In this document: in pieces, positions 52,348-60,830 of the stretch
Layout of the letters: every line of letters begins with the position of its first letter
How positions within the stretch are numbered: position 1 is the first letter of the stretch
Source of the DNA: Actinomadura sp. NBRC 104425
GTDB taxonomy: Bacteria; Actinomycetota; Actinomycetes; Streptosporangiales; Streptosporangiaceae
Assembly (NCBI RefSeq): GCF_030269545.1
Contig: NZ_BSTN01000001.1
Coordinates: 451,204 to 515,203 of the forward strand
DNA: 64,000 nucleotides
Direction: 5' to 3'
Translations under genes and position numbers: made by a program
The notes under the pieces: generated by a model
The model's database searches: none
Told to the model about the DNA's origin: nothing
The model's input: the letters and a program-made list of their open reading frames with translations, nothing else

Positions 52348-53156
52348 AGCGCCTCCAAGATCGACTTGATCAGTGTCCCAGACTCACCGACCGGGAGTGC
52401 TTCACCTTTGATCATGTCGAATCGTACAGCCAGACGGTGCACGTCGATAGGCCGCGCTACTACTCCACCGAGCCCCAATGCCCCCTCGACAAAGGCGACG
52501 TCGTTCCCCTCTGCGAAACCAAGAACGGTAAAGCCGCTGGACACGTAGACCGGAGCGCCGCTGGGAATGACCTGCACAGTGTTGCGGGGCTCGTTGGCGC
52601 TCTTGAGCAGGTGTGCGAGTTGTTCTCGCATCACCTCGGGTCCGCCGACCGGATCACGCAGCGCCGTTTCCTTGATCAGCACCGTGATGAACGGCGGTTC
52701 GTCTCGCTGGAGGATGTCCTGGCGGCCCATGCGAGCGGCGACGGCTTGATCGAGAACGTCCGCACGTTGCCCGGCGCTCAGCAGCTGCCGGGCGTACCGC
52801 TCGGTCTGGAAGAGCCCGGGAATGTGGAGCGGGTCGTAGATGCGGACGGAGTCGGCCTGGGCCTCTTGCTCCGAGTAGTTCTGGAACGTGAGGTTCCAAC
52901 CCGCTTCGCGGATGACGTGCCAGTACTGCTCTTCGAAGTAGTCGGTCTCGTGGAGGCGGTCGAGTTTGACGCTGACGTCGAGGGTCGGGAGGCGGCGGAG
53001 GTTCTCGACGGCGGAGATGGTCTTGGGTGAGACGTTGCAGGCCGCGCCGACCTCGGCCTGGCTGAGGCCGTCGCGTTCGCGGTAGCGGCGCATGCGCTGG
53101 ACGAACGCGGCGGCGCAGCTTTGCTTGGGGTCGAAATCGCGCTCTTCGGGCTCCAT
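52344..53156 (-). CDS. XRE-type regulator with DUF5753 domain
   Basis: A 270-residue protein with an N-terminal XRE helix-turn-helix (MRRYRERDGLSQAEVGAACN, then VSPKTISAVEN) and a DUF5753 domain (IYDPLHIPGLFQTERYARQL; RMGRQDILQRDEPPFITVLI; VQVIPSGAPVYVSSGFTVLG). GAGGAG precedes ATG 53156. It is the first gene of the coupled XRE-DUF397 pair, a pattern resembling a toxin-antitoxin or developmental-regulator module (BldB/WhiJ-type). It is divergent from a hypothetical gene at 53278. Confidence 0.92.
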   Translation of the reverse strand: MEPEERDFDPKQSCAAAFVQRMRRYRERDGLSQAEVGAACNVSPKTISAVENLRRLPTLDVSVKLDRLHETDYFEEQYWHVIREAGWNLTFQNYSEQEAQADSVRIYDPLHIPGLFQTERYARQLLSAGQRADVLDQAVAARMGRQDILQRDEPPFITVLIKETALRDPVGGPEVMREQLAHLLKSANEPRNTVQVIPSGAPVYVSSGFTVLGFAEGNDVAFVEGALGLGGVVARPIDVHRLAVRFDMIKGEALPVGESGTLIKSILEAL

Positions 53157-53277
53157 GGGGGGCTCCTCGTATCTACCGCGGGCGTGTGTCTGCTCACGTA
53201 CTTCCGGACCCTAGGTCCGCAGCCGCAGCCTTGAGGGCGCTTTACGGAAAGTGACGAGATGATCACCTGGAGGCAAC

Positions 53278-53586
53278 GTGATCTCTGAGGAGGCGCGTCG
53301 GCTGCGGAGAGTCAAGCTGCTGGCGCTGGACGACGTGGGCATGCGAGCGCGGATCATCGACTACACCCTGCGGCCGACGCTGCTGCGCTGCTGGGACCCC
53401 GTGCAGATGGGGCCGACCCTGCTGGTGGTGTGCGTACGGACGGCCGAGACCGGCTGCCGGTGGCAGTTCCGCTTCCACCCATCCGGGGAGCTGATCGGTG
53501 ACGCCGAGGACGTCATGGACCCCGACGACGCCAAGGACGCCGCGCTGACCATCACGGCGGCTCTCATCGTCGGACGGCGGGCCTGA
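53278..53586 (+). CDS. Hypothetical protein divergent from the XRE-DUF397 pair
   Basis: A 102-residue soluble protein (VKLLALDDVGMRARIIDYTL, CVRTAETGCRWQFRFHPSGE, DVMDPDDAKDAALTITAALI). GGAGGCAAC before GTG 53278 and consistent G/C third positions support it. The divergent placement suggests shared regulation by the XRE protein. I do not recognise the family. Confidence 0.75.
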   Translation: MISEEARRLRRVKLLALDDVGMRARIIDYTLRPTLLRCWDPVQMGPTLLVVCVRTAETGCRWQFRFHPSGELIGDAEDVMDPDDAKDAALTITAALIVGRRA

Positions 53587-54049
53587 CGGCGGCCAGCCGC
53601 ACCGCCAGCGCGCCCGCCCGCTCCGGCCGACCCGCCGCCGGTACGGCCTGCACCGCCCAACCTCGGACCACCACCACGGCCACCACCGGCACGACCGGCG
53701 CCGCCCCGGCCACCCCCAAGACGGCGACCGCCGAACCCACCGGCCCCGCGGACCCGGCCCGCCGCGCCGGCGGCGATGGCGACCGGCGCGGTGCTTGCTC
53801 CACGAAGGCGAGCGCGGGCGGCGAGGACGCCCGCCGCGTCAACGACACCGCCACGGCGTTGGATTGTGGCCCTGATCGCGCTGACGGGCGAGATGGTGGA
53901 AGCCGAGCAGGATGGGTGGGGGCGGTTGGGTTGGTCCTGCCTTCCTTGCCAACGGGCGGCCGCCATCACGGTTCATGTCGTCGAGTGGGCGGCGTCGCCG
54001 TCTCCGTGCTGTTCCCCCGCAGACGTCCTTGAGGCGCGGCGGGGGGCGG
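53587..54049. other. Intergenic stretch without a supported gene
   Basis: 463 bases with very high C content on the plus strand up to about 53800, giving Pro/Ala/Arg-rich or Gly-rich long frames on either strand but no start, bias or motif. It may be a decayed gene or spacer. The DedA gene ends at its right edge. Confidence 0.45.
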
Positions 54050-54631
54050 TCAGCGGAGGAGGCGGAGGGCGCGCCAGAGCACGTAGCAGGCTAGGGCAGC
54101 CGGCAGGAGGGGCGGGCCCAGCAGGCTTGACGCGGCGCGGACGCGTTCCAGGGCCGTGCCCGAGGCATGGCCCGCGAGGGTCAGGCTCGAACCCCATACG
54201 CATGCGGCGGCCAGGTTGGTGGCGGCGAAGCGGCGGTAGGGGATGGAGGCGTCCGCCGCCATGCGTGGGAACAGCGTCCGCAGGCCGCCAATGCAGTGGG
54301 CGGCGAACGTCACCGTAAGAGGGCGCGTCCGGACGTGGGCGAGCAGGCGGGCATAGCGGGCCCCTGTCAGCCGTGCGGTCAGCCGGCCGTCGCCGCGCGC
54401 GTAGCCGTAGTTCGCCCCGGCGGCCGAGGCTGCGACGACCGTGGCCGCGACGGCGCCGAACGGGCGGTCGCCGTACGCGGGATGGGTGAGGAACCCGGCG
54501 GTCACGACCGTCGCGGTGCCCGGGAGCAGCAGGCCGGCGAGGAGACCGGACTCGGCGGCCAGGATCAGCGCCACCGTCGCCAGCAGCAGCGGCAGCGGAA
54601 GTTCGGCGAGGCGGTCGAGGAGTCCGGTGAT
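54050..54631 (-). CDS. DedA/VTT-family membrane protein with apparent ATC start
   Basis: A 193-residue DedA-type protein: LLATVALILAAESGLLAGLL then LPGTATVVTAGFL, NYGYARGDGRLTARL, FAAHCIGGLRTLFPRMAADA, FAATNLAAACVWG and a C-terminal helix. DedA proteins are membrane proteins linked to lipid scrambling and proton-dependent transport. No ATG, GTG or TTG exists in frame near the start: GGGAGGAGG (54639-54647) is seven bases before ATC at 54631, which begins the expected N-terminus (TGLLDRLAELPLP). Either ATC is used or the start is mutated. It is divergent from the NACHT gene. Confidence 0.8.
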   Translation of the reverse strand: MTGLLDRLAELPLPLLLATVALILAAESGLLAGLLLPGTATVVTAGFLTHPAYGDRPFGAVAATVVAASAAGANYGYARGDGRLTARLTGARYARLLAHVRTRPLTVTFAAHCIGGLRTLFPRMAADASIPYRRFAATNLAAACVWGSSLTLAGHASGTALERVRAASSLLGPPLLPAALACYVLWRALRLLR

Positions 54632-54764
54632 GGCGCCGCCTCCTCCCGGCGAGACTGCGGCGAGTCTAGGAGGCGCGGACGCCGCAGCGCGACGAAATGG
54701 CCGGTAGTGGGCTGCGCACGTGACGGCACTGACACCGGCGTGCGGTATTGCCGATGATGGGGGC

Positions 54765-56786
54765 ATGGGGAGGCGACCGCTCGCATGGCTGGGCGGCGCC
54801 CTCGTTTTCTCCGCCATCGCCGTACTGGGGATGCTGGGTCTGCTTCCCAGCCTGGACGACGCGGACAAGATCGCCAGTGTCGTCGGCGGCACCGCCGGGG
54901 TGCTCTCGTTCATCGTGGCGGTGCAGGCGCTGCGGGCCCAGCGCCGCGCTGGCGGTCCGCCGCCCGAGGAGGAGCCCGCGCGCAGGTTCCGGCTCGCGTT
55001 GAGCGAGCTGACCGAGGCGGTCCCCGAGCAGTGGCGCGTCGAGGCCGCCACCCGCGGCATCGGCGACAACGACCGGCTGCTGACGTTGCGCTGGTCGGCG
55101 CGGTCGGCGTCGGCGCTGTCCGGGGCGGCCGAGGTCCGCGAGCTGAACGGCCCGGAGCAGGTCGTGGCCGCCTACGCCGCCACCGGCGCCGGGCGGCTGG
55201 TGATCGTCGGGGGTGTCGGCAGCGGCAAGTCCGCGCTGGCCGTGCTGCTCACCCGCGGTTTGGCCGAGCAGTGGCATGCGCAGGGCGGCACCGCTCCGGC
55301 GCCGGTGTACGTCTCGCTCGCGTCCTGGAACCCGGAGGTGGAGGGCCTGCGGAGCTGGCTGGCGCGCCGCCTCGCCGACGACTACCCCTTTCTGCGCAAC
55401 CGGGCCAGGTTCGGCACGGACGTGCCCGCGCGGCTGGTGCAGCGGCGCGGCGCGCTGCTGTTCGTCATGGACGGGCTGGACGAGATCCCCGCCGACAAGC
55501 GCGCCCGCGCCCTGCGCGAGATCGAGCGCGCCGACCTGGCCGACATCGTGCTCACCTGCCGCACCGACGAGTACGACGAGGTGCTGCGCGACAGCGGCAT
55601 GACCGTGGCCGGTGCGGCGCACGCCACCATCGAGCCCCTCACCGTAGGCGATCTGGATCTGGAGTTCCTCACCTACGGTTATGCGCCCCAGCAGGCGCGG
55701 CGGTGGATCCCCGTGCTGGAGCGCGTGCGCCGCCGTCCGCAGGGCCGGCTGGCGCAGACGCTGCGCAGCCCGCTGATGGTGTCGCTGGCCCGCGACGTGT
55801 ACCAGCATCCCGACCGCAACCCGGCGGAGCTGATCCGCCCGAACGCGTTCCCGACCCAGAAGGCCATCGAGCGGCATCTGGCGCACGCTTTGATCCCGGC
55901 GCTGTTCCGGCCGCCTCCTGACGACGATCAGCGCGGCTCCTGGGACAGCCGTGAGGCCGAACGCTGGCTGCGCTACCTTGCCGGGGCCCTGCCGCCGGAT
56001 GAGAAGCAGATCCGCTGGTGGGAGCTGTCGCAGCTGGCCCGCGGCCCGGACCGGGTGCTGTCGGCGATGTTCGGCGCGGCCGCGATCGGCCCGGCGATCG
56101 GCCTCGGTTTCAACCTGCTGTGGGGCCGCTGGGCTGGGCTGGCCATCGGGGCGGTGTTCGCACTGGCCATGGCGGCTGCGGCGATCCGGACGCTGCCGCC
56201 GCCGTCGGCCCTGTACTTCGGCAGGCTGCGCAAACTGTGGGCGCCGGTGATGGGCGGGCTTGAGGTCGGCGCCATCGCGGTGGTCGTGTGCAGCATCCGG
56301 GAAGGGCTGGCGCTCGGCGTGCCCGCGGGGCTGTTCCTGGGGGTGCCCATCGGTTTCGTGTACGCGTGGGCCGCGCCGGACGCGACCGTCCGCACGGTGA
56401 CGCCCCGGCGGCTGCTGTACCAGGACATCCGTGTGGCGTTGGTGTTCGGCCTCACCTACGGCGTCACGACCGGCGGTGTGGTGGGGTTCGCCGTGGACGC
56501 GTGGTACGGGGCCGCCTTCGGCCTGTTCTGCGGGCTGTCGGGGGCCTTCTTCTACGGCCCGGTGTGGCTGCTGGCGTTCCGCGTTGACAACGTGGGGGCC
56601 ATCGCGTGGGTGCACTACACGTTCGCGCGGCTCGCCCTGGTGCCGCGCCGCCGACTGCCCTGGCGGACGCTGGCGTTTCTGGAGGAGGCGCACCGCCGCG
56701 GGGCGCTGCGGCAGGTGGGGGCCGCGTACGAGTTCCGCCATCAGCTCGTGCGGGAGGCGCTGGCCGGCCCGGCTAACAACCCTTGA
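54765..56786 (+). CDS. Membrane-embedded NACHT-type NTPase
   Basis: A 673-residue STAND-type NTPase. Two N-terminal membrane helices (LGGALVFSAIAVLGMLGLL; SVVGGTAGVLSFIVAVQAL) are followed by a NACHT core: Walker A IVGGVGSGKSALAVLL near residue 154, Walker B LLFVMDGLDEIP near 231, LTCRTDEYDEVL, and an arm region with LRSPLMVSLARDV. The C-terminal part (about 430-610) has several more helices (AVVVCSIREGLALGVPAGLF; GVTTGGVVGFAVDAWYGAAF) and ends with YEFRHQLVREAL. No TPR, WD40 or effector domain is attached. ATG 54765 was chosen; GTG 54720 is possible. STAND NTPases often act in defence or signalling. Confidence 0.85.
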   Translation: MGRRPLAWLGGALVFSAIAVLGMLGLLPSLDDADKIASVVGGTAGVLSFIVAVQALRAQRRAGGPPPEEEPARRFRLALSELTEAVPEQWRVEAATRGIGDNDRLLTLRWSARSASALSGAAEVRELNGPEQVVAAYAATGAGRLVIVGGVGSGKSALAVLLTRGLAEQWHAQGGTAPAPVYVSLASWNPEVEGLRSWLARRLADDYPFLRNRARFGTDVPARLVQRRGALLFVMDGLDEIPADKRARALREIERADLADIVLTCRTDEYDEVLRDSGMTVAGAAHATIEPLTVGDLDLEFLTYGYAPQQARRWIPVLERVRRRPQGRLAQTLRSPLMVSLARDVYQHPDRNPAELIRPNAFPTQKAIERHLAHALIPALFRPPPDDDQRGSWDSREAERWLRYLAGALPPDEKQIRWWELSQLARGPDRVLSAMFGAAAIGPAIGLGFNLLWGRWAGLAIGAVFALAMAAAAIRTLPPPSALYFGRLRKLWAPVMGGLEVGAIAVVVCSIREGLALGVPAGLFLGVPIGFVYAWAAPDATVRTVTPRRLLYQDIRVALVFGLTYGVTTGGVVGFAVDAWYGAAFGLFCGLSGAFFYGPVWLLAFRVDNVGAIAWVHYTFARLALVPRRRLPWRTLAFLEEAHRRGALRQVGAAYEFRHQLVREALAGPANNP

Positions 56787-57366
56787 CGTCCCGGCGCGGG
56801 GCGCGCGCCCGGTACACGACGGCCGGTGGCACGTTGGCCCATACGACCGGGCTGACTGCGACGTGGGTGAAGGCCGTGCGCAGCAGCCGCGGCAAGCGGC
56901 GGGCAGGCGGCATCCATAGCGCGTGGACGTAGGCGTAGGTGGTGAAGCAGCCGTCATCGGTGAGCGCGGCTTGTACGGCGGTCATGATGGTGCGCTGCTG
57001 GGCGTCCGGCATCAACGCCCAGGGGAGGCTGCTGACGACCGCGTCGACGCGTGCGGCGCCCCAGGCGTCCAGTGCCGGGCCGAGTTCGGCGGCGTCGGCG
57101 CAGACGACCTCGACGTCGGGCCACCGCCGCGCGACCAGCCGGGCGAGCCGCGGGTTGACCTCCACGGCGAGGTGCCGCCGCGGTTCCCGGTGCCGGATGT
57201 GGTCGGTGACGGCGCCGGTGCCGGGCCCGAGTTCGAGCGCGACTCCGCGGCGGGGGACGGCACCGGCGAGGACCTCCGACAGCCGCCGCCCGCTCGGCGC
57301 GACGGCTGCGACACGTGCGGGATCCCGAAGGAACTCCCGTAGGAAGACCCCCGCGTCATGGCCCAT
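56773..57366 (-). CDS. SAM-dependent methyltransferase, phospholipid N-methyltransferase-like
   Basis: A 197-residue class I methyltransferase. The opening FLREFLRDPARVAAVAPSGR followed by RLSEVLAG is typical of PmtA-like phosphatidylethanolamine methyltransferases. Motif I is ALELGPGTGAVTDHI, with EVNPRLARL, VCADAAEL and DAVVSSLPWALM after it. ATG 57366 is used; a GTG one codon earlier is equivalent. Its 3' end overlaps the NACHT gene tail to tail by 14 bases. Membrane-lipid methylation is the likely role. Confidence 0.85.
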   Translation of the reverse strand: MGHDAGVFLREFLRDPARVAAVAPSGRRLSEVLAGAVPRRGVALELGPGTGAVTDHIRHREPRRHLAVEVNPRLARLVARRWPDVEVVCADAAELGPALDAWGAARVDAVVSSLPWALMPDAQQRTIMTAVQAALTDDGCFTTYAYVHALWMPPARRLPRLLRTAFTHVAVSPVVWANVPPAVVYRARAPRRDVKGC

Positions 57367-57623
57367 CACGCGAGCGTACACGCGGCGGATTCGAGGAGCG
57401 ATGCCCCGCGATGACCGATCCACACCCCTACGGCGCCCATGGGATAAGTGGCTGACAGGAATCCGCCGTGACGTCCGGACAGGGCCGAGAGGACATGTCA
57501 GGCACTGATAGTAGCGATATGACTTCAAGGCGCTATCTGTGCTGGTATCTTCGGCGCCAGAGTGTGATGACGCGGCCGACGACGGCCCAGGACGAGAGCA
57601 TCCCCACGAGTACGCTGGCAGCC

Positions 57624-57932
57624 ATGCCCGCTCAGCCCGTGGACCCCGCGCCCGAGCAGCCGCACGACCCCGGCTACGACCCGGCCGCGATCTTTCAGGC
57701 GCTGCCGCCGCGGTTCCGGAAGGACTTCCGGGCCGACTATGACGCGGCCCTGGAAGCAGCACACGACTTCGACCAGTTCAAGCGCATTCGCGAAGTACTG
57801 CATCTTTGGCGCCTGCGCTCGGTGGCGTATTCCCATCCCCACTACGAGGAGGCCATCCGGGCCGCCAAGGAAGGACGGGACGAAGAGTTCGTCGGGGCCG
57901 ACCAGATTCCCGGCTGGGCGGGACGCCTGTGA
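57624..57932 (+). CDS. DUF6247-family protein, possible antitoxin
   Basis: A 102-residue protein: YDPAAIFQALPPRFRKDFRA, YDAALEAAHDFDQFKRIREV, LHLWRLRSVAYSHPHYEEAI. This pattern matches small actinobacterial DUF6247 proteins encoded before a RelE-like partner. TACGCT at 57611-57616 just upstream of ATG 57624 and the lack of a ribosome site suggest a leaderless message. Its stop overlaps the next gene's GTG as GTGA, so the pair is coupled. Confidence 0.75.
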   Translation: MPAQPVDPAPEQPHDPGYDPAAIFQALPPRFRKDFRADYDAALEAAHDFDQFKRIREVLHLWRLRSVAYSHPHYEEAIRAAKEGRDEEFVGADQIPGWAGRL

Positions 57933-58186
57933 CACTCAAGTTCGGCGGGTTCTTCGGGCGCGCACTGCTGGAGTTGAACGGCCTGCCCGAGGAGGTAGTG
58001 CACGGGCCGCTCCTGGAGCGGATCTTGGAGCTGCTTGAGGCTCCCTGGGACTCCGTGCCGGTGCGGCGCGGCGAGACCTTCGTGCGGCAGGCGTTCTTCG
58101 GGGACGACGCCCAGGGGCTTTTGACGTTCTAAGTCCTCGAAGAAGAGGAAATCCTGCGCATCACCGACATCACTTGGCTGGGATGA
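57929..58186 (+). pseudogene. RelE-like partner of DUF6247, truncated by a premature stop
   Basis: GTG 57929 opens TLKFGGFFGRALLELNGLPE, LLEAPWDSVPVRRGETFVRQ, AFFGDDAQGLLTF, then TAA at 58130-58132. Beyond it the same frame continues VLEEEEILRITDITWLG and stops at 58186. The continuation is the expected last strand pair of a RelE/ParE-like fold, so TAA most likely replaces a Tyr codon (TAC) and removes 18 residues. The size, basic patches and coupling to DUF6247 suggest a toxin whose gene has been inactivated; the family identity is inferred. Confidence 0.65.
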
Positions 58187-58225
58187 AGGCACAGGGCGGG
58201 GCGGTGGGGGCGCCCCGCCGGCGGG

Positions 58226-59353
58226 TCAGTCGGCGTTGGTGAGGGTGTTGAGGCGTTCGATGGCCTCGATGTACTCCTCCATGAGTTCGTAGACGACCTG
58301 GGCGGCGGGTTTGACCTGGTTCATGGAGCCGACGATCTGGCCGACGGGGAAGGTGGCCAGTTCGCCGTCGCCGGAGCGGTTGATGCGGCGCAGGGCGTCG
58401 GAGATCAGCATGAACTGCATGGGCATCGGCAGCGGGCCGGGGGATTTCTCGCTCTCCCACGCCTCGGTCCAGGCGGTCTTCAGCATGCGGGCGGGCTTGC
58501 CCGTCCAGGAGCGGGAGCGGACGGTGTCGCGGGAGGTGGCCGCCAGGAGCTTGGCGCGCTGCCGCTCGGGGGTGTCGGCCTCGTCGACGGTGAGCCAGAT
58601 GGAGCCGGTCCACACGCCGTCGGCGCCCAGGGCCATGCCCGCGGCGACCTGCCGGCCGCTGCCGATGCCGCCGGCGGCCAGGACGATGGTGTCGGCGCCG
58701 ACCGCGTCGACCACCTCGGGGATCAGCACCATGGTGGACACGTCGCCGGTGTGACCGCCCGCCTCGGTGCCCTGGGCGACGATGATGTCGACGCCGACCG
58801 CGACCTGCTTGCGGGCGTGCCGGGCGTTGGAGGCCAGGCCCGCGACCTTCACGCCGCGCCGGTGGGCCTGCTCGACGACGTCGGCGGGCGGCGGGCCGAG
58901 GGCGTTGGCCAGCAGCGCGATCGGGTGCCGGAGGGCGACCTCGACCTGCGGGCGGCCGGTGGCGTCGGTCCAGCCGAGCAGCACCTTGCCCGCGCCCTCC
59001 TCGCCGAGCGGTTCCACGCCGTGCTCGGCCAGCAGGTCCTCGACGAACTGCCGGTGCCGGTCGGGGATCATGCTCTGCAGCCGGGCGACCAGTTCGGACG
59101 CGTCGCCCACGTCGGCGCCCTCGTATTTGGCGGGCATCACCACGTCGACGCCGTAGGGCCTGCCGCCGACGTGCTCGTCGATCCACTTCAGCTCGAGTTC
59201 GAGCTCCTCGGGAGTGAAGTACAGGGCGCCGAGGACGCCCATGCCGCCGGCGCGGCTCACCGCCGCGACCACGTCGCGGCAGTGACTGAACGCGAAGATC
59301 GGGTACTCGATGCCGAACAGTTCGGTGACTCGGGTCCGCACAGCCTCGACCAT
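58226..59353 (-). CDS. Nitronate monooxygenase-like FMN enzyme
   Basis: A 375-residue 2-nitropropane-dioxygenase-family TIM barrel: FGIEYPIFAFSHCRDVVAAV, SRAGGMGVLGALYFTPEELE, YGVDVVMPAKYEG, VKVAGLASNARHARKQVAVG, IIVAQGTEAGGHTGDVST and LAAGGIGSGRQVAAGMALGA. FMN phosphate would sit in the GGIGSGRQ loop. The FAFSHCRDVV subtype is known from mycobacterial genomes; some members serve in sterol-ring breakdown. ATG 59353 has no good ribosome site. A full match to the KstR consensus lies 20-33 bases upstream. Confidence 0.88.
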   Translation of the reverse strand: MVEAVRTRVTELFGIEYPIFAFSHCRDVVAAVSRAGGMGVLGALYFTPEELELELKWIDEHVGGRPYGVDVVMPAKYEGADVGDASELVARLQSMIPDRHRQFVEDLLAEHGVEPLGEEGAGKVLLGWTDATGRPQVEVALRHPIALLANALGPPPADVVEQAHRRGVKVAGLASNARHARKQVAVGVDIIVAQGTEAGGHTGDVSTMVLIPEVVDAVGADTIVLAAGGIGSGRQVAAGMALGADGVWTGSIWLTVDEADTPERQRAKLLAATSRDTVRSRSWTGKPARMLKTAWTEAWESEKSPGPLPMPMQFMLISDALRRINRSGDGELATFPVGQIVGSMNQVKPAAQVVYELMEEYIEAIERLNTLTNAD

Positions 59354-59372
59354 AAGCGCCGGACACCGAAAC

Positions 59373-59386
59373 TGCAACAGGTTCTA
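59373..59386. promoter_or_regulatory. KstR-like operator (full consensus match)
   Basis: TGCAACAGGTTCTA fits TnnAACnnGTTnnA at every fixed position and lies 20 bases upstream of the nitronate-monooxygenase-like gene, overlapping where its promoter should be. Confidence 0.55.
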
Positions 59387-59420
59387 TTTACGTTTTGGTT
59401 TGGTTGGTCGGCGTTGGAAG

Positions 59421-59435
59421 CCGTTCTTAGAACGG
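59421..59435. repeat. Perfect palindrome CCGTTCT-T-AGAACGG
   Basis: A 7-1-7 inverted repeat just beyond the stop of the DUF3068 gene and 68 bases upstream of the nitronate-monooxygenase-like start. The one-base centre is too tight for a good RNA hairpin, so an operator is more likely than a terminator. Confidence 0.45.
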
Positions 59436-59438
59436 GTA

Positions 59439-60647
59439 TCAGCCGTGCCGGGCGGCGTAGGAGCCGGGCGGGGCCGGCGGGCGGCGGGGCGGGGCCTGCG
59501 CGGCGGGGCTCCGGGACGGGGCGGCCCCGGAGGCGGCGCCGCCCGCGGAAGGCTCGGCGGCCGCGGCGGCCGTCGGGGCCTTGGCGCGCGGCGCAGGCGG
59601 CGGCGACGGTGCGGACGGTGCCGGCGGCGGCCCGGCGGCGGGCTTGGGCGCGGCGGGCACCGTCTTGAAACGGCCGTCGGGGCGGCGCGGCGGCGGGGGC
59701 GCGGTCGGGCGGCGCGAGGCGGCGGTGAGGGCCAGCCGGCCGCCGACGACCAGCAGGATCAGGCCCGCGGCCAGGGACCCGAACGGCAGGTAGCCGCGGA
59801 AGATGGAGATCTTGAGGGCGTTGGCGTTCGCCAGGTCGACCAGGGACTGCTGGTCGCGCTCGATCGTGCTCAGGTCGGCCTGCGCGGTGACCATGCGGCC
59901 GCGGCCGTCGGGGGTCTGCACGGTGCTGTAGATGTTCTGCCGATGCCGGACCGGGATGCCGGTGCGCGGGTCCACCCAGACGGTGTTGGTCGCCTGGGTG
60001 TAGCGGTCGACCTTCTGCGGCGGGCTGTTCTTGCCCAGGCCGAGCAGGTTGCCGGGGATCTTGACGTCCAGGGACGAGGTCCGGGTGTTGGGGATCTGCT
60101 GGACGAACCGGTAGGCGGTCATGCCCTGCACGGTGTCCTCGCCGTCGTAGCGCATCGGCGCCAGCTGCTTGGTCGTCATGTCGAAGAACGGGTAGTCGAC
60201 CTTCTCGACGCGGCCGAGCGGGAACAGCAGCCCGTACCCCGACATGCGGACGCTGCCGTCGCCGTCGACGTTGACGCCGCAGCAGTTGACCAGCTCGGAG
60301 GTGCGGCGGTCGAACGCCATGCGGTAGCTCTGGATCTGGATGGGCTGGTCGGGGTTGGCGGTGTCGACGATGTTGGTCGTGGAGTCCCACACCGCGATGT
60401 CGTCGTTGCCGTTGTTGGCGCGCACGTCCCCGCGCAGGGTGTTGGTGGCCAGCAGGGTGGCGCCCGTGCGGGTCTTGAGGGTGGAGGTGTCGAAGTAGGT
60501 GGCGTTGCGCGCCTCCAACCGCGTCACCGCGTACCGGTTGAGCGGCGCGACGAGGACCTTGTCGGCCACGTAAAACCGGACCAGCGGGCCCAGCGTCAGG
60601 AAGAACGCGCCGAGGCCGATGAGGGCCATTCCGACGGATCGTCGCAC
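59439..60647 (-). CDS. DUF3068 (PorA-type) membrane protein
   Basis: A 402-residue protein with an N-terminal helix (MALIGLGAFFLTLGPLVRFY), an outer domain of about 270 residues (VAPLNRYAVTRLEARNATYF; MRYDGEDTVQGMTAYRFVQQ; NTVWVDPRTGIPVRHRQNIY) with paired Cys-Cys, a second helix (LPFGSLAAGLILLVVGGRLA) and a Pro/Ala-rich cytoplasmic tail. This is the DUF3068 layout, called PorA-type in actinobacteria although porin activity is unproven. GTG 60647 was chosen because GGAGGT is four bases upstream. It is near acyltransferase and arabinosyltransferase genes, suggesting an envelope role. Confidence 0.85.
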   Translation of the reverse strand: MRRSVGMALIGLGAFFLTLGPLVRFYVADKVLVAPLNRYAVTRLEARNATYFDTSTLKTRTGATLLATNTLRGDVRANNGNDDIAVWDSTTNIVDTANPDQPIQIQSYRMAFDRRTSELVNCCGVNVDGDGSVRMSGYGLLFPLGRVEKVDYPFFDMTTKQLAPMRYDGEDTVQGMTAYRFVQQIPNTRTSSLDVKIPGNLLGLGKNSPPQKVDRYTQATNTVWVDPRTGIPVRHRQNIYSTVQTPDGRGRMVTAQADLSTIERDQQSLVDLANANALKISIFRGYLPFGSLAAGLILLVVGGRLALTAASRRPTAPPPPRRPDGRFKTVPAAPKPAAGPPPAPSAPSPPPAPRAKAPTAAAAAEPSAGGAASGAAPSRSPAAQAPPRRPPAPPGSYAARHG

Positions 60648-60830
60648 GTACACCTCCGGGAGGACCGCCGGATCCGGCGTGGTGCGCGTCACCCTACCGG
60701 ACCGCTCGGACGGTCCGTCTAATAGGCCGATGCCGCGAACCGCTTTTCGGACGCCCCGATTCGCGAGCTTTGGTCGCTGAACTGAGGAGACGCCCCGCCG
60801 TTAGGCTACCGGCAGGTAAGCTCCGGGGCC

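Noticed and set aside
53361..53969. Minus-strand Gly/Ala/Arg-rich frame of 202 codons
   Set aside because: Repetitive composition from a C-rich stretch; it overlaps a better supported plus-strand gene and lacks a start signal.
57567..57623. Upstream in-frame ATG extending the DUF6247 gene by 19 codons
   Set aside because: No ribosome site, and the extension is Thr/Ser-rich and unlike the family's usual N-terminus; a -10-like box sits just before the later ATG.
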